Positions 26,389-38,862 of a stretch of DNA of 64,000 nucleotides are shown here, in pieces; position 1 is the stretch's first letter, and the number at the start of each line of letters is the position of its first letter. Location: positions 288,526 through 352,525 of the forward strand of contig NZ_BBWQ01000010.1 of the NCBI RefSeq assembly GCF_001463885.1, written 5' to 3'. The notes under the pieces are model-generated. The model was given only the letters and a program-made list of their open reading frames with translations, ran no database searches and was not told the DNA's origin. A program made the position numbers and the translations under genes. Origin of the DNA: Aureimonas altamirensis (GTDB taxonomy: Bacteria; Pseudomonadota; Alphaproteobacteria; Rhizobiales; Rhizobiaceae).

Positions 26389-27652
26389 ATGCCGAATGAG
26401 CGCCATGTGGCTCCGATTTCGCGCGATACGATGGCATACGTGCTTGCGGGAGGGCGTGGCAGCCGCCTGATGGAACTGACGGACAGCCGGGCAAAGCCGG
26501 CCGTCTACTTCGGTGGCAAGTCGCGGATCATCGATTTCGCCCTGTCCAACGCGGTCAATTCCGGTATCCGCCGCATCGGGGTGGCCACCCAGTACAAGGC
26601 CCACAGCCTGATCCGCCACCTGCACCGCGGCTGGAACTTCCTGCGGCCGGGCCGCAACGAAAGCTTCGACGTGCTGCCCGCCTCGCAGCGCGTGTCGGAA
26701 GACCAGTGGTATGCGGGCACCGCCGACGCCGTCTACCAGAACCTCGACATCATCGAGGCCTACGACCCGAAATACATCATCATCCTTGCGGGCGACCACG
26801 TCTACAAGATGGACTACGAGATCATGCTGCAGCAGCATGTGGACACCGGGGCCGACGTCACGATCGGCTGCCTGGAAGTGCCCCGCATGGAGGCGCGCGG
26901 CTTCGGCGTGATGCATGTCGACGAAAAGGGCCGCGTCACCGACTTCATCGAAAAGCCCGAAGATCCGCCGGCCATCCCCGGCCGGCCGGACACCGCGCTT
27001 GCGTCGATGGGCATCTATGTCTTCTCCACGGCCTTCCTGGCCGATCAGTTGCGCCGCGACGCCGCCGACCTGAAGTCGGCGCGCGATTTCGGCAAGGACA
27101 TCATCCCCTATGTCGTCCGGCACGGCGCGGCCTATGCGCATTCCTTCAACCGCTCGGTGGTGCGCTCGTCCAACGAGGCCGACGCCTATTGGCGCGATGT
27201 CGGCACCGTGGACGCCTACTGGCAGGCCAATATCGACCTGACGGATATCGTCCCGCAACTCGACATCTACGACCGCGACTGGCCCATCTGGACCTATGCC
27301 GACGTGACGCCGCCGGCCAAGTTCGTGCATGACGAGGATGGGCGACGCGGTTATGCCGTGTCCTCCCTCGTGTCGGGCGATTGCATCATCTCGGGCGGAT
27401 CCTTGAAAAGCTCGCTGCTGTTCACCGGCGTGCGCATGCGCTCCTATTCGCGGCTCGATCATGCGGTGGTGCTGCCCGGCGTCGTCATCGGCCGGCACGC
27501 GCGCGTCAGCCATGCCGTCATCGACCGGGGCGTGACGATTCCCGAAGGGCTCGTCATCGGCGAGGATCCGGAGCTGGACGCCCAGCGCTTCCGGCGCACC
27601 GCCAGCGGCATCTGCCTCGTGACGCAGCCGATGATCGACAGGCTGACGCACT

Positions 27653-27660
<8 letters not shown>
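26389..27660 (+). CDS. glgC: glucose-1-phosphate adenylyltransferase
   Basis: ADP-glucose pyrophosphorylase, the regulated step of bacterial glycogen synthesis: ATP plus glucose 1-phosphate give ADP-glucose. The N-terminal nucleotidyltransferase motif is [13 protein letters not shown] (residues 19-31), with [19 protein letters not shown] after it, [14 protein letters not shown] near 104-117 and the [12 protein letters not shown] block near 130. A left-handed beta-helix C terminus is expected from the tail. 423 residues is normal. GGGGAGGG lies upstream of the ATG. The last 8 bases overlap glgA. Confidence 0.97.
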
Positions 27661-30735
<3,075 letters not shown>

Positions 30736-30739
30736 CGGC

Positions 30740-31318
30740 ATGGCCATGGAGGGCACCCGTCGCATTCATGGGCGGTGGTGGCTGGCGACGCTCGGCGTCG
30801 TCATCGCCGCCGCCGCCATCCTGCTGACCATGGGCCGCGTCCCGATCTGCGAATGCGGAACGGTGAGGCTTTGGCACGGCGCGGTCGCCAGTTCCGAAAA
30901 CTCGCAGCATCTGTCGGACTGGTACTCGCCCTCGCACCTCATCCACGGCTTTATCTTCTACTGGTTCCTGTGGCTCATCAGCCGCAACAAGAGCATGGGG
31001 TGGCGCCTGTTCATCGCCACCATCATCGAGGCCGGCTGGGAGATCGTCGAAAACACCGATGCGGTCATCGCGCGCTATCGCGACTCCACCATCGCGCTCG
31101 ACTATTTCGGCGACAGCGTGCTCAACTCCGTATCCGACATCGGCTTCATGATTGTCGGGTTCCTTCTGGCATGGCGGCTGCCGGTCTGGGTAACCGTCGC
31201 CATCGCCGTCTTCTTCGAGCTGTTCACCGGATACATGATCCGCGACAACCTGACGCTCAACGTCATCATGCTGGTATGGCCGCAGGACTGGATCCGCGCA
31301 TGGCAGGGCGGCGCTTGA
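30740..31318 (+). CDS. UPF0314 / DUF2585 family membrane protein
   Basis: Integral membrane protein of 192 residues with hydrophobic segments at about 14-30, 68-82, 88-102, 128-145 and 147-162. The sequence contains WHGAVASSENSQHLSDWYSPSHLIHGFIFYW and EAGWEIVENTDAVIARYRDSTIALDYFGDS, which I recognise as the conserved core of UPF0314 (DUF2585). The function is unknown. It starts four bases after pgm, and its 3' end overlaps glgX by 19 bases, so it is embedded in the glycogen operon. Confidence 0.88.
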   Translation: MAMEGTRRIHGRWWLATLGVVIAAAAILLTMGRVPICECGTVRLWHGAVASSENSQHLSDWYSPSHLIHGFIFYWFLWLISRNKSMGWRLFIATIIEAGWEIVENTDAVIARYRDSTIALDYFGDSVLNSVSDIGFMIVGFLLAWRLPVWVTVAIAVFFELFTGYMIRDNLTLNVIMLVWPQDWIRAWQGGA

Positions 31319-33360
31319 CCGGCATCACCGCCGAACGGGGCCTGCCGCCACGCCTTGGCGCGGTGGTGGATGGCGACGGTGTCCACCTCTCCATCGTATC
31401 GCGCCATGCCGACAGGATGGAGCTCTGCCTGTTCGAGGGCGGCATGACGCGCGAGAACCGGCGCCTTGTGCTGCCGGGGCGGCAGGGCGACGTCTTCTTC
31501 GGCTTCGTGCCGGGCCTGCAGGCCGGTGCGCTGTACGGCTATCGTGCCTACGGCCCCTGGGAGCCGGCCAACGGCCACCGCTTCGATCCGTCGAAGCTGC
31601 TGGTAGACCCGTATGCCCTCGCGCTGGACAGGCCATACGCCTACGATCCGCGCCTGTCCGCACCGCACGATGCCGCGGTCGATACCGCCTCCCTGGTGCC
31701 CCGTGCCATCGTGACGGAACTTCCGCTCGATGCCGCGCCGATGCCGCCGGGCATTCCGGGCTTTACCTATGAAGTGTCGGTGCGCGGCTATTCCATGCGG
31801 CATGACGGCATCGCCCCCACCCTGCGCGGCACCCTGGCCGCGCTGGCGGAGCCCGCGCTGATGGACCATATCGCGGGGCTTGGCGTCCAGACGGTGGAAC
31901 TGATGCCCCTGTGCGGGTGGGTCGACGAGCGGCACCTCCATGCACTCGGCCTGCGTAACGCCTGGGGGTATAACCCCGTCACGCATATGGCGCTCGACCC
32001 GCGCCTTGCCCCCGGTGGCTATGCCGAGCTGCGCCGCGTCGTGGATGCGTTCCATGCACGCGGCATCCGCGTGCTGGTCGATGTGGTGCTGAACCATTCG
32101 GGCGAGAGCGACGTGTTCGGCCCCACCCTCTCCTATCGCGGACTGGACAACCGCCTATATTACCGCGCCCATCCGGACGATCCCGGCCTTCTCGTCAACG
32201 ATACCGGCTGTGGCAACACGCTGGCGCTGGAGCGTGAGCCGGTCGGGCGCATGGCGCTCGACGCCCTGCGACTGATGGTGCAGGCGGCCGGCGTCGATGG
32301 TTTCCGGTACGATCTCGGCACGGTCCTCGGACGCACCGAAACCGGTTACTTCGAGCCCGACGCACCTTTGCTGCGGCAGATCACCGAAGACCCGGTCCTG
32401 CGCGACCGTATCCATGTGATGGAGCCATGGGACATCGGCCCCGGCGGCTACCAGCTCGGCAATTTCAAGCCGCCCTACCACGAATGGCAGGATCGTTTCC
32501 GCGACGATGCACGCCGCTTCTGGAAGGGCGAGGACGCAATGGCCGGCGCCCTTGCCACCCGTCTTGCCGGCTCGGCAGACCTGTTCCAGCGCAATGGGCG
32601 TGTTCCGTCCGCCGGCGTCAACTTCATCGCCGCGCATGACGGGTTCTCGCTGGCCGATATCGTCTCCTACGAGCGCAAGCACAACGAGGCGAACGGCGAG
32701 CAGAACCGCGATGGGCACAACGAAAACCATTCGTGGAACTGGGGTGTCGAGGGCTTCACCCGGGATGCGGCGGTGATCGAGGCGCGCAAGCGCGATATCC
32801 GCGCCCTTTTGGCAACCTTGTTCGTGGCGCGCGGCACCCCGATGCTGACGGCTGGCGACGAATTCGGCCGCACGCAGGGCGGCAACAACAACGCCTATGC
32901 GCAGGACAACGACCTGTCATGGCTGGACTGGGCGGCCGCCGACTTGGCGCAGGCAGCCTTTACCGCGCGGCTCGCGAAGTTGCGGGCAAGGCACGCCGCC
33001 TTGTCGGCCGATACCTGGCTGAGCGGCGAGCCCACCGAGGGGTGCGACCTGCCGGACGCTGCCTGGTACGGACAGAACGGCATCCTGACCATCGACGAAT
33101 GGCGGCAGGCAGACCGCCGCCTCCTCGGCCTGTTTCTGCGGCGCGCCGACGACGGCGTTTTTGCCGTGTTCAATGCCGCCATGGACGAAGCGACGATGGC
33201 CTTGCCGCCGGCCCGGCCGGGCCGCAGGCTGGTGGTGAAGTTGCGTTCCGACACGCCGGACGCACCGGAGGCGACGGCCTCGAACATGTTGCGGGTCGGG
33301 CCGCGCTCGGTGACGATTGTGGTGGAAGACGCAGCCGACCCATCGCAATCGGCGGCCTGA
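31300..33360 (+). CDS. glgX: glycogen debranching enzyme GlgX
   Basis: GH13 isoamylase-type enzyme that cuts alpha-1,6 branch points of phosphorylase-trimmed glycogen. An N-terminal CBM48-like domain is followed by the catalytic barrel. VLVDVVLNHSGES, the nucleophile aspartate in DGFRYDLGTVLGR, the acid/base glutamate in VMEPWDIGPGGYQLGNF and the third carboxylate in FIAAHDGFSL are all present. 686 residues is normal. The ATG at 31300 lies within the UPF0314 gene; a TTG at 31315 is an alternative. It closes the operon. Confidence 0.94.
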   Translation: MAGRRLTGITAERGLPPRLGAVVDGDGVHLSIVSRHADRMELCLFEGGMTRENRRLVLPGRQGDVFFGFVPGLQAGALYGYRAYGPWEPANGHRFDPSKLLVDPYALALDRPYAYDPRLSAPHDAAVDTASLVPRAIVTELPLDAAPMPPGIPGFTYEVSVRGYSMRHDGIAPTLRGTLAALAEPALMDHIAGLGVQTVELMPLCGWVDERHLHALGLRNAWGYNPVTHMALDPRLAPGGYAELRRVVDAFHARGIRVLVDVVLNHSGESDVFGPTLSYRGLDNRLYYRAHPDDPGLLVNDTGCGNTLALEREPVGRMALDALRLMVQAAGVDGFRYDLGTVLGRTETGYFEPDAPLLRQITEDPVLRDRIHVMEPWDIGPGGYQLGNFKPPYHEWQDRFRDDARRFWKGEDAMAGALATRLAGSADLFQRNGRVPSAGVNFIAAHDGFSLADIVSYERKHNEANGEQNRDGHNENHSWNWGVEGFTRDAAVIEARKRDIRALLATLFVARGTPMLTAGDEFGRTQGGNNNAYAQDNDLSWLDWAAADLAQAAFTARLAKLRARHAALSADTWLSGEPTEGCDLPDAAWYGQNGILTIDEWRQADRRLLGLFLRRADDGVFAVFNAAMDEATMALPPARPGRRLVVKLRSDTPDAPEATASNMLRVGPRSVTIVVEDAADPSQSAA

Positions 33361-33405
33361 CCTCTTAGGTTGGGCCGCATCCGATTTACCCAGCCCCATA
33401 ACGCG

Positions 33406-35232
33406 ATGACGATCCGCCAGCTATCCGAACATATGATCGACCAGATCGCCGCCGGCGAAGTGGTCGAGCGGCCGGCCAGCGTCGTCAAGGAACTGGTGGA
33501 AAACGCACTGGACGCGGGGGCACGGCGTATTTCCATCGTTACGGCGGGCGGCGGCAAAAGCCTGCTCCGGGTGACCGACGATGGCTGTGGCATCCCGGCA
33601 GAGGAACTGCCCCTCGCCGTGCGGCGGCACTGCACGTCCAAGCTTGCCGAAAGCCTGCACGATATCGCAACGCTCGGCTTTCGGGGCGAAGCGCTCCCCT
33701 CCATCGGGTCGGTGGCGCGGCTGTCGATCCGCTCGCGGCCGGCCAGCGCGGCGGATGCCGCCGAAATCCGCGTCGAAAACGGCGTCCTGCAGGGGCCGCG
33801 CCCGGCAGCCCTGTCGCAGGGGACGGTGGTGGAGGTGCGCGATCTTTTCTACTCCATCCCGGCGCGGCTGAAATTCCTGAAGGGCGAGCGTGCCGAAAGC
33901 GGCGCGATCACCGACGTGGTGCGCCGGATCGCACTGGCCTTTCCGGAAGTGCGCTTCGAACTGACGGGAGAAGACCGCACCCCCACCGTCTACGAGGCGG
34001 CATCCGACCCGTTGGCGCGCATCGCCGACGTGATCGGCAAGGATTTCGCCGACAACGCGCTCGCGCTCGATGCCCTGCGCGAGGGCGTGGGGCTGACGGG
34101 CTTTGCCGGGCTGCCCAATTTCAATCGCGGCAACGCGCTGTACCAGTTTTTCTACGTCAACGGCCGTCCGGTGCGCGACAAGATGCTGCTGTCGGCCATG
34201 CGGGGCGCATATCTGGATGCCATGGCAAAGGACAGGCACGCCGTGGCCGCGCTGTTCCTGACCATCGATCCGCGCGACGTGGACGTGAACGTGCATCCCG
34301 CCAAGGCGGATGTCCGCTTCCGCGACCCCGGCCTGGTGCGCGGGCTGGTCGTCGGCGCCATCCGCGCGCGGCTGGCCGATGGCGGATTGCGGTCCACCAC
34401 CAGCGGCGCGGAAGCGATGCTGGCGGCCTTCCGTCCCGCCATGACGGCGGAGAGCCCGCGTTCAGGCACGTTTGGCCAGGGCTATCGGCCGGAAGCAAGG
34501 CCCATAGGCTATACGCCGGCCGCCTCCCCCTTCCGACCGCTGGGCAGTGCCGCCGGCGGCGGTTTTGCGTCCCCCGGCCCGATGGGCGGGGTGCTGCCAA
34601 TCGCGCCCTCGGCGCGCATCGGCGACCAGACAGAGCAAACGGCCGGCGAAACTTTCCCGCTGGGAGCGGCGCGCGCCCAGATCGACAAGGCGTTCATCGT
34701 GGCGGAAACGCCCGACAGCCTCGTGATCGTGGACCAGCATGCAGCCCACGAGCGGCTTGTCTATGAGGCCCTGAAGACGGCCCTGCACGACAGGCCGCTG
34801 CCGGCCCAGATGCTGCTGATCCCCGAGATCGTCGATTTGCCGGAGGCCGATGTGGACCGGCTGATGGACGCGGCAGAGACGTTCCAGCGCTTCGGCCTGG
34901 CGCTGGAGCGCTTCGGCCCGGGCGCCATCGCCGTGCGCGAGGTGCCGGCCATGCTGGGGCAGGTCGACACCGTGCAACTGGTACGCGATCTTGCCGACGA
35001 GCTGGCCGGCTCCGAGACGAGCGACGGGTTGAAGGCCCGCATCGACCATGTGGCCGCCACCATGGCATGCCACGGATCGGTCCGATCGGGCCGGGCCCTG
35101 CGGGCCGACGAAATGAACGCACTTCTGCGCGAAATGGAGCGCACACCGGGCTCCGGGCAATGCAATCACGGACGGCCCACCTATATCGAGCTCAGGAAGG
35201 TCGATATCGAGCGCCTGTTCGGTCGGCGTTGA
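33406..35232 (+). CDS. mutL: DNA mismatch repair protein MutL
   Basis: GHKL ATPase that links MutS mismatch recognition to strand removal. N-terminal motifs: [26 protein letters not shown] (ATP/Mg-binding E and N), DDGCGI, and [12 protein letters not shown]. The C-terminal dimerisation region contains QMLLIP (from about residue 468), at the place where MutL carries its sliding-clamp contact. The C terminus has [11 protein letters not shown] and CNHGRPT. The ATG at 33406 gives 608 residues; a TTG at 33370 would extend it by 12 unconserved residues. The gene is 45 bases behind glgX and is followed by DUF2093. Confidence 0.96.
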   Translation: MTIRQLSEHMIDQIAAGEVVERPASVVKELVENALDAGARRISIVTAGGGKSLLRVTDDGCGIPAEELPLAVRRHCTSKLAESLHDIATLGFRGEALPSIGSVARLSIRSRPASAADAAEIRVENGVLQGPRPAALSQGTVVEVRDLFYSIPARLKFLKGERAESGAITDVVRRIALAFPEVRFELTGEDRTPTVYEAASDPLARIADVIGKDFADNALALDALREGVGLTGFAGLPNFNRGNALYQFFYVNGRPVRDKMLLSAMRGAYLDAMAKDRHAVAALFLTIDPRDVDVNVHPAKADVRFRDPGLVRGLVVGAIRARLADGGLRSTTSGAEAMLAAFRPAMTAESPRSGTFGQGYRPEARPIGYTPAASPFRPLGSAAGGGFASPGPMGGVLPIAPSARIGDQTEQTAGETFPLGAARAQIDKAFIVAETPDSLVIVDQHAAHERLVYEALKTALHDRPLPAQMLLIPEIVDLPEADVDRLMDAAETFQRFGLALERFGPGAIAVREVPAMLGQVDTVQLVRDLADELAGSETSDGLKARIDHVAATMACHGSVRSGRALRADEMNALLREMERTPGSGQCNHGRPTYIELRKVDIERLFGRR

Positions 35233-35297
35233 CGATGCCCCGCCGACCTGATTGAACCATAGCCGCGACATCGAATGCGAACGGGAAAGCCACGGTA

Positions 35298-35540
35298 ATG
35301 ATGAACCGCATGGACGGCGGCGGGGAAGCCAGGATCAACTATCTGGACGGGGATTTCGAGGTCGTGCGCCCCGGTGCCTACGTGCTGTGCGCCGTAACCG
35401 GGCAACCCATCCCCCTCGACCTTCTGCGCTACTGGAGCGTCGCCCGGCAGGAGGCCTATGTCGACGCGGCCGCCAGCCTGAAACGCGAGTTGCAGGTAAA
35501 CCCGTCTCTTGGCCGCTCCGGCGGCCGCGCCACCGGCTAG
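35298..35540 (+). CDS. DUF2093 domain protein
   Basis: 80-residue protein with the DUF2093 pattern GEARINYLDGDFEVVRPGAYVLCAVTG followed by IPLDLLRYWSVARQEAYVDAAAS. This small family is typical of Hyphomicrobiales, and its function is unknown. Two adjacent ATG codons (35298, 35301) are possible starts. It lies 65 bases after mutL and 12 bases before the CYTH-CHAD gene. From memory, relatives often sit between mutL and lpxK; here lpxK is about 10 kb away. Confidence 0.88.
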   Translation: MMNRMDGGGEARINYLDGDFEVVRPGAYVLCAVTGQPIPLDLLRYWSVARQEAYVDAAASLKRELQVNPSLGRSGGRATG

Positions 35541-35552
35541 AGCAGGCGGCGC

Positions 35553-37028
35553 ATGTCCCTCCCCTCCAATGGCCATGAGATCGAGCTTAAGCTCCTGATT
35601 GACCCGGCGGAGGCGGACAGGCTTGTCGGGTCCGACCTGTTCGGCGAGCCGGACCATGTCCGGACCACGCACACCGTCTATTTCGATACGCCCGCGCTCG
35701 ACCTTGCTGCGGCCGGCTTTTCGTTGCGCGTGCGTGAAAGCGGCGGAGCGTTCGTCCAGACGGTCAAGGCGCTCGGCAACGAAGCGGCCGGGCTGATGGC
35801 GCGCCCGGAATGGGAGCGGGAGCTCCTCGGCCCCACGCCGATGCTCGACGACGAACGCCCCATCTGGCAAGGCATGGGTGACCGCCTGCGGATGGTGGCA
35901 CCGCTGTTCGAGGTCGATGTAGAGCGCCGTAGCTGGACCATTTCGCAGGGCAATTCCGTGTGCGAAATCGTGCTGGACAGGGGTATCGTGCGGGCGGGCG
36001 ACCGCCAGGCTCCGGTCTGCGAGATCGAGATCGAGTTGAAGGCCGGCGAAGCCGCAGACCTGTTCGCGCTGGCCCGCCGGATCGACGAGGTGGCGCCCGT
36101 ATGGCCCGGTGTGATGACCAAGGCAGAGCGCGGGCACCGGCTTCTCGGTCCTGTCCGCCAAGCGGCCCGGTCGCAAGCGGCGACGCTGTCCGAGGGCATG
36201 AGCAGCGCGGTTGCCTTTCAGCGGATCGCATCGGCCTGCCTGCGTCAGTTCCGGCTGAACGAGATGCAGGTTGACCCGACCTATCCCGCAGCGCTGCATC
36301 AGACCCGGGTGGCCATTCGCCGGCTGCGTTCGGCCTTGTCCATGCACAAGGACATGCTGGCCGGAGAGCAGCTTTCGGCCATGCGGTCGGCCTTTCGCGA
36401 TCTTGGCGCCACATTGGGCGAGGCGCGCGACCTCGATGTGCTTGCCGCACGCATGGAAGGGTCGGCCTATCTGGAGCCGGTGGAACAGGCGCGCCGCGCC
36501 GCTTATGAGCGCGTGGCGCAGGCCCTTAAGTCGCAACGGACCCGGGCGCTTCTTCTGGATTTTTCGCAGTGGCTGTCTTTCGGCGACTGGATCGCCGCTG
36601 CCGGGACGCAGACGCTTCGGCAGGCGCCGGCACGCGATACCTCATCGCAGATCCTGTCCCGCCAGTTCAGGAAGGTTCGCAAGGCCGGACGCCATTTCGA
36701 AACGCTGGACGATTCGGGGCGGCACGATTTGCGCAAGATGGCGAAGCGCTTGCGTTACGCCGTGGAGTTCTACGCCCCGCTGTTCGACGACAAGCGCGGC
36801 CTCAAGCGCCAGAAGCGCCTTCTCGACGCTTTGGAAGCCCTTCAGGATGCACTCGGCGCGCTGAACGATCTGGCTGGCGCCCCGCAGACGATCACGCGGC
36901 TCGACCTTGGCGCGGACGCCGCTTCGCAGATCGCCGGCCATGTCGGCGAAGACAGGAGAGACGATCTCCTGGCCAAGGCCGCCCGTGCCCATAAAGCCAT
37001 CCGGGCGGCCAAGCCTTTCTGGAAGTAG
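35553..37028 (+). CDS. CYTH and CHAD domain protein
   Basis: Two-domain protein of 491 residues. The N-terminal CYTH/triphosphate tunnel metalloenzyme domain (1 to about 205) has the catalytic ExExK motif at 9-13 (EIELK) and the later REIE/CEIEIELK-type strands. The C-terminal CHAD domain (about 215-485) is helical and histidine/arginine-rich (ALHQTRVAIRRLRSALSMHKD, DLRKMAKRLRYAVEFYAPLF), as in polyphosphate-binding CHAD modules. Relatives such as E. coli YgiF hydrolyse inorganic triphosphate, and that activity is likely here. It ends nine bases from the convergent saccharopine-dehydrogenase-like gene. Confidence 0.9.
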   Translation: MSLPSNGHEIELKLLIDPAEADRLVGSDLFGEPDHVRTTHTVYFDTPALDLAAAGFSLRVRESGGAFVQTVKALGNEAAGLMARPEWERELLGPTPMLDDERPIWQGMGDRLRMVAPLFEVDVERRSWTISQGNSVCEIVLDRGIVRAGDRQAPVCEIEIELKAGEAADLFALARRIDEVAPVWPGVMTKAERGHRLLGPVRQAARSQAATLSEGMSSAVAFQRIASACLRQFRLNEMQVDPTYPAALHQTRVAIRRLRSALSMHKDMLAGEQLSAMRSAFRDLGATLGEARDLDVLAARMEGSAYLEPVEQARRAAYERVAQALKSQRTRALLLDFSQWLSFGDWIAAAGTQTLRQAPARDTSSQILSRQFRKVRKAGRHFETLDDSGRHDLRKMAKRLRYAVEFYAPLFDDKRGLKRQKRLLDALEALQDALGALNDLAGAPQTITRLDLGADAASQIAGHVGEDRRDDLLAKAARAHKAIRAAKPFWK

Positions 37029-37037
37029 CCCGCCCCT

Positions 37038-38159
37038 TCACGCCGCGTCGCGCAGCCGCTCGGAAGCGCCATCCACCGCGCCCTGCCGCACATAGCGGCG
37101 GCCGAACCGGTTGGCCAGGAAGACATCGAATGGCACGTCCTCCTGCCGCACGAAGCCCCTTTGCGGCAGGATGCCGGCCGACAGGAGATCCAGCACCGTG
37201 CAGATACCGGCTGCGGTGGTGATCTGGATGGCGCTGTGCACCTCCCCGGCAATGAGCCCGCTATGGATACGGCGCGCATCGGTTTCCTGCGTCAGGCGCC
37301 CGTTCCGCATTCCCGTGACGGTGGCGAAAGTCACCACCACGTCCTGCCGCGTTGCGGGAAGCGCATGCTCCATGATGTCTTTCAGCACCTCGCGGCGATG
37401 CCGCAGGCCGAGATCGTTGAGCAGCGTCTTCATGATTGCCGCATGGCCGGGATAGCGCATGGTGCGGTAATTCAGCGACCGGACCTTGCCGGCATAGGTT
37501 TCGCAGAGCGAGCCGAGGCCGCCCGACGTGTTGAAGGCTTCGTACTGCGTGCCGTCTATGGACAGCATCTCGAGCTCTTCCATCGCCGGCACGAGGATCT
37601 TGCGGCCATCGACGATGGCCTCGCACGGCTCGATATACTCGTTGATGACGCCGTCCGTGCTCCACGTCAGGTTGTAGCCAAGCGCGTTCGAAGGAAACTC
37701 CGGCAGCGCACCGACCCGCAGGCGCATGGTGTCCAGCGTATCGAACCTGCCCGCAAGGGCGTTGGCCACGATGGAGATGAAGCCCGGCGCAAGCCCGCAT
37801 TGCGGGATGAAGGCGGTGGTGCTGCCCTTTGACAGCTCCGTGACGCAGCGGGTGGAAGCGACGTCCTCCGTCAAATCCAGATAATGCACGCCGCTGGCTG
37901 CGGCGGCCTGTGCAATCGCGGTCGTAAGCTGGAAGGGGGCGGCGCTGAGGACGGCATAGCGCCCTTTCAGAAGCGCACGCAGCGCGGCCTCGTTGCGGAT
38001 GTCCACACTGGCCGCCTCGACGTTCGGGCAGCGGGCGCCTGCCGCCGCTGCCGCCGCATCGCGATCCGCGACGGTGACGCGATAATCTCCTGTCTCGGCC
38101 AGCATCGCGGCGATGGCCGAGCCGATCTTTCCGGCTCCGATGACGACGATATCGCGCAT
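37038..38159 (-). CDS. saccharopine dehydrogenase family oxidoreductase
   Basis: NAD(P)-dependent oxidoreductase with an N-terminal Rossmann fold (VVIGAGKIGSAIAAMLAE). The saccharopine dehydrogenase core includes HYLDLTEDVASTRCV, PQCGLAPGFISIVANALAG and a RSLNYRTMRYPGHAAIMKTLLNDLGL block. At about 373 residues it matches the Lys9-like or lysine 6-dehydrogenase group, acting in lysine breakdown; I cannot tell which reaction. The ATG at 38159 is preferred because GGAGGG lies eight bases upstream; an ATG at 38165 overlaps that site too closely. It is divergent from an Lrp/AsnC gene, its probable regulator. Confidence 0.85.
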   Translation of the reverse strand: MRDIVVIGAGKIGSAIAAMLAETGDYRVTVADRDAAAAAAGARCPNVEAASVDIRNEAALRALLKGRYAVLSAAPFQLTTAIAQAAAASGVHYLDLTEDVASTRCVTELSKGSTTAFIPQCGLAPGFISIVANALAGRFDTLDTMRLRVGALPEFPSNALGYNLTWSTDGVINEYIEPCEAIVDGRKILVPAMEELEMLSIDGTQYEAFNTSGGLGSLCETYAGKVRSLNYRTMRYPGHAAIMKTLLNDLGLRHRREVLKDIMEHALPATRQDVVVTFATVTGMRNGRLTQETDARRIHSGLIAGEVHSAIQITTAAGICTVLDLLSAGILPQRGFVRQEDVPFDVFLANRFGRRYVRQGAVDGASERLRDAA

Positions 38160-38286
38160 GAACATACCCTCCGACTGATGCGACCGATCGTCCCATCAAT
38201 GGACCATGCGAGGCTTTACAGATCAAACCGTCGAATTCTATGTTTCGACGATAAATTTAGACAGATCGACAACTGGTTTCGTCATT
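38160..38286. promoter_or_regulatory. divergent control region with dyad GTCGAA-N8-TTCGAC
   Basis: A 127-base intergenic region between the oxidoreductase and the Lrp/AsnC gene. It is A/T-rich around 38230-38290. A perfect dyad GTCGAA (38230-38235) / TTCGAC (38244-38249) with an 8-base A/T-rich spacer is present, and a further ATCGAC lies at about 38265-38270. A symmetric element with an A/T-rich centre in front of a divergent Lrp-type regulator is a good operator candidate. Confidence 0.5.
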
Positions 38287-38727
38287 ATGCAAATTTCTCC
38301 CAAGGACCAAGCGCTGCTTGCGCTTCTGGCCGACAATGCCCGCACACCGGTGGCCGATCTTGCGCGGCGGTTGGGCCTGTCGCGGACGACGGTGCAGGCA
38401 CGGATCGAGCGGCTGGAGCGTGCCAACATCATTTCCGGCTATACCGTGCGGCTTGGCGCGGAGATGGAGCGCCATCTGGTGAAGGCGCATGTGCTGATTA
38501 CGGTGCGCCCCAAGCAGGCGGCCCGCACCATCGCGGAACTGACCGACATGGCCGAGGTCCGCATGCTCCATTCCGTCAGCGGCGAGGTCGACCTGATCGC
38601 CATTGTCGCGGCGGGGTCCGTCGCCGCCCTCGATGCCGTGCTGGACAGGATCGGAGAGCTCGACGGCGTCGAACGCACACAGACATCGGTGATCCTGGCA
38701 ACGAAGGTCGACCGGTCGTCGGCCTGA
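38287..38727 (+). CDS. Lrp/AsnC family transcriptional regulator
   Basis: 146-residue regulator. The N-terminal winged helix is ISPKDQALLALLADNARTPVADLARRLGLSRTTVQARIERLERANIISGYTVRLG. The C-terminal RAM/effector domain is a ferredoxin-like fold with VRMLHSVSGEVDLIAIVAA. Such proteins sense amino acids and often control a divergent catabolic gene, here the saccharopine-dehydrogenase-family gene. The ATG at 38287 gives the normal family start; the frame is open further upstream to 38206 but that part runs through the operator dyad. Confidence 0.92.
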   Translation: MQISPKDQALLALLADNARTPVADLARRLGLSRTTVQARIERLERANIISGYTVRLGAEMERHLVKAHVLITVRPKQAARTIAELTDMAEVRMLHSVSGEVDLIAIVAAGSVAALDAVLDRIGELDGVERTQTSVILATKVDRSSA

Positions 38728-38784
38728 TGATCGCGCTTCCGTTGACGTTTGGGGAAATCGCAACCGCCAGTATTTACAAAGGGG

Positions 38785-38804
38785 TCGAATGACGCTCGAA
38801 TGAC
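38785..38804 (+). promoter_or_regulatory. direct repeat upstream of the oligopeptide transporter
   Basis: TCGAATGAC occurs twice, at 38785-38793 and 38796-38804, an 11-base period or about one helical turn. It lies in the 135-base gap between the Lrp/AsnC gene and oppA, about 60-80 bases before the oppA start, where a regulator site would be expected. TCGAA is also the half-site of the dyad in front of the Lrp/AsnC gene. Chance cannot be excluded. Confidence 0.4.
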
Positions 38805-38862
38805 AAGAATACTTAATTGGAGGTAGCGCCAACCGGCTGCTGCCCCGCGCGGAGGTGCCTGC

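Noticed and set aside
38727..38792. 21-codon open frame starting inside the Lrp/AsnC stop codon
   Set aside because: It has a plausible ATGA overlap but no conserved feature, and it runs into the direct repeat upstream of oppA; it is more likely promoter DNA.
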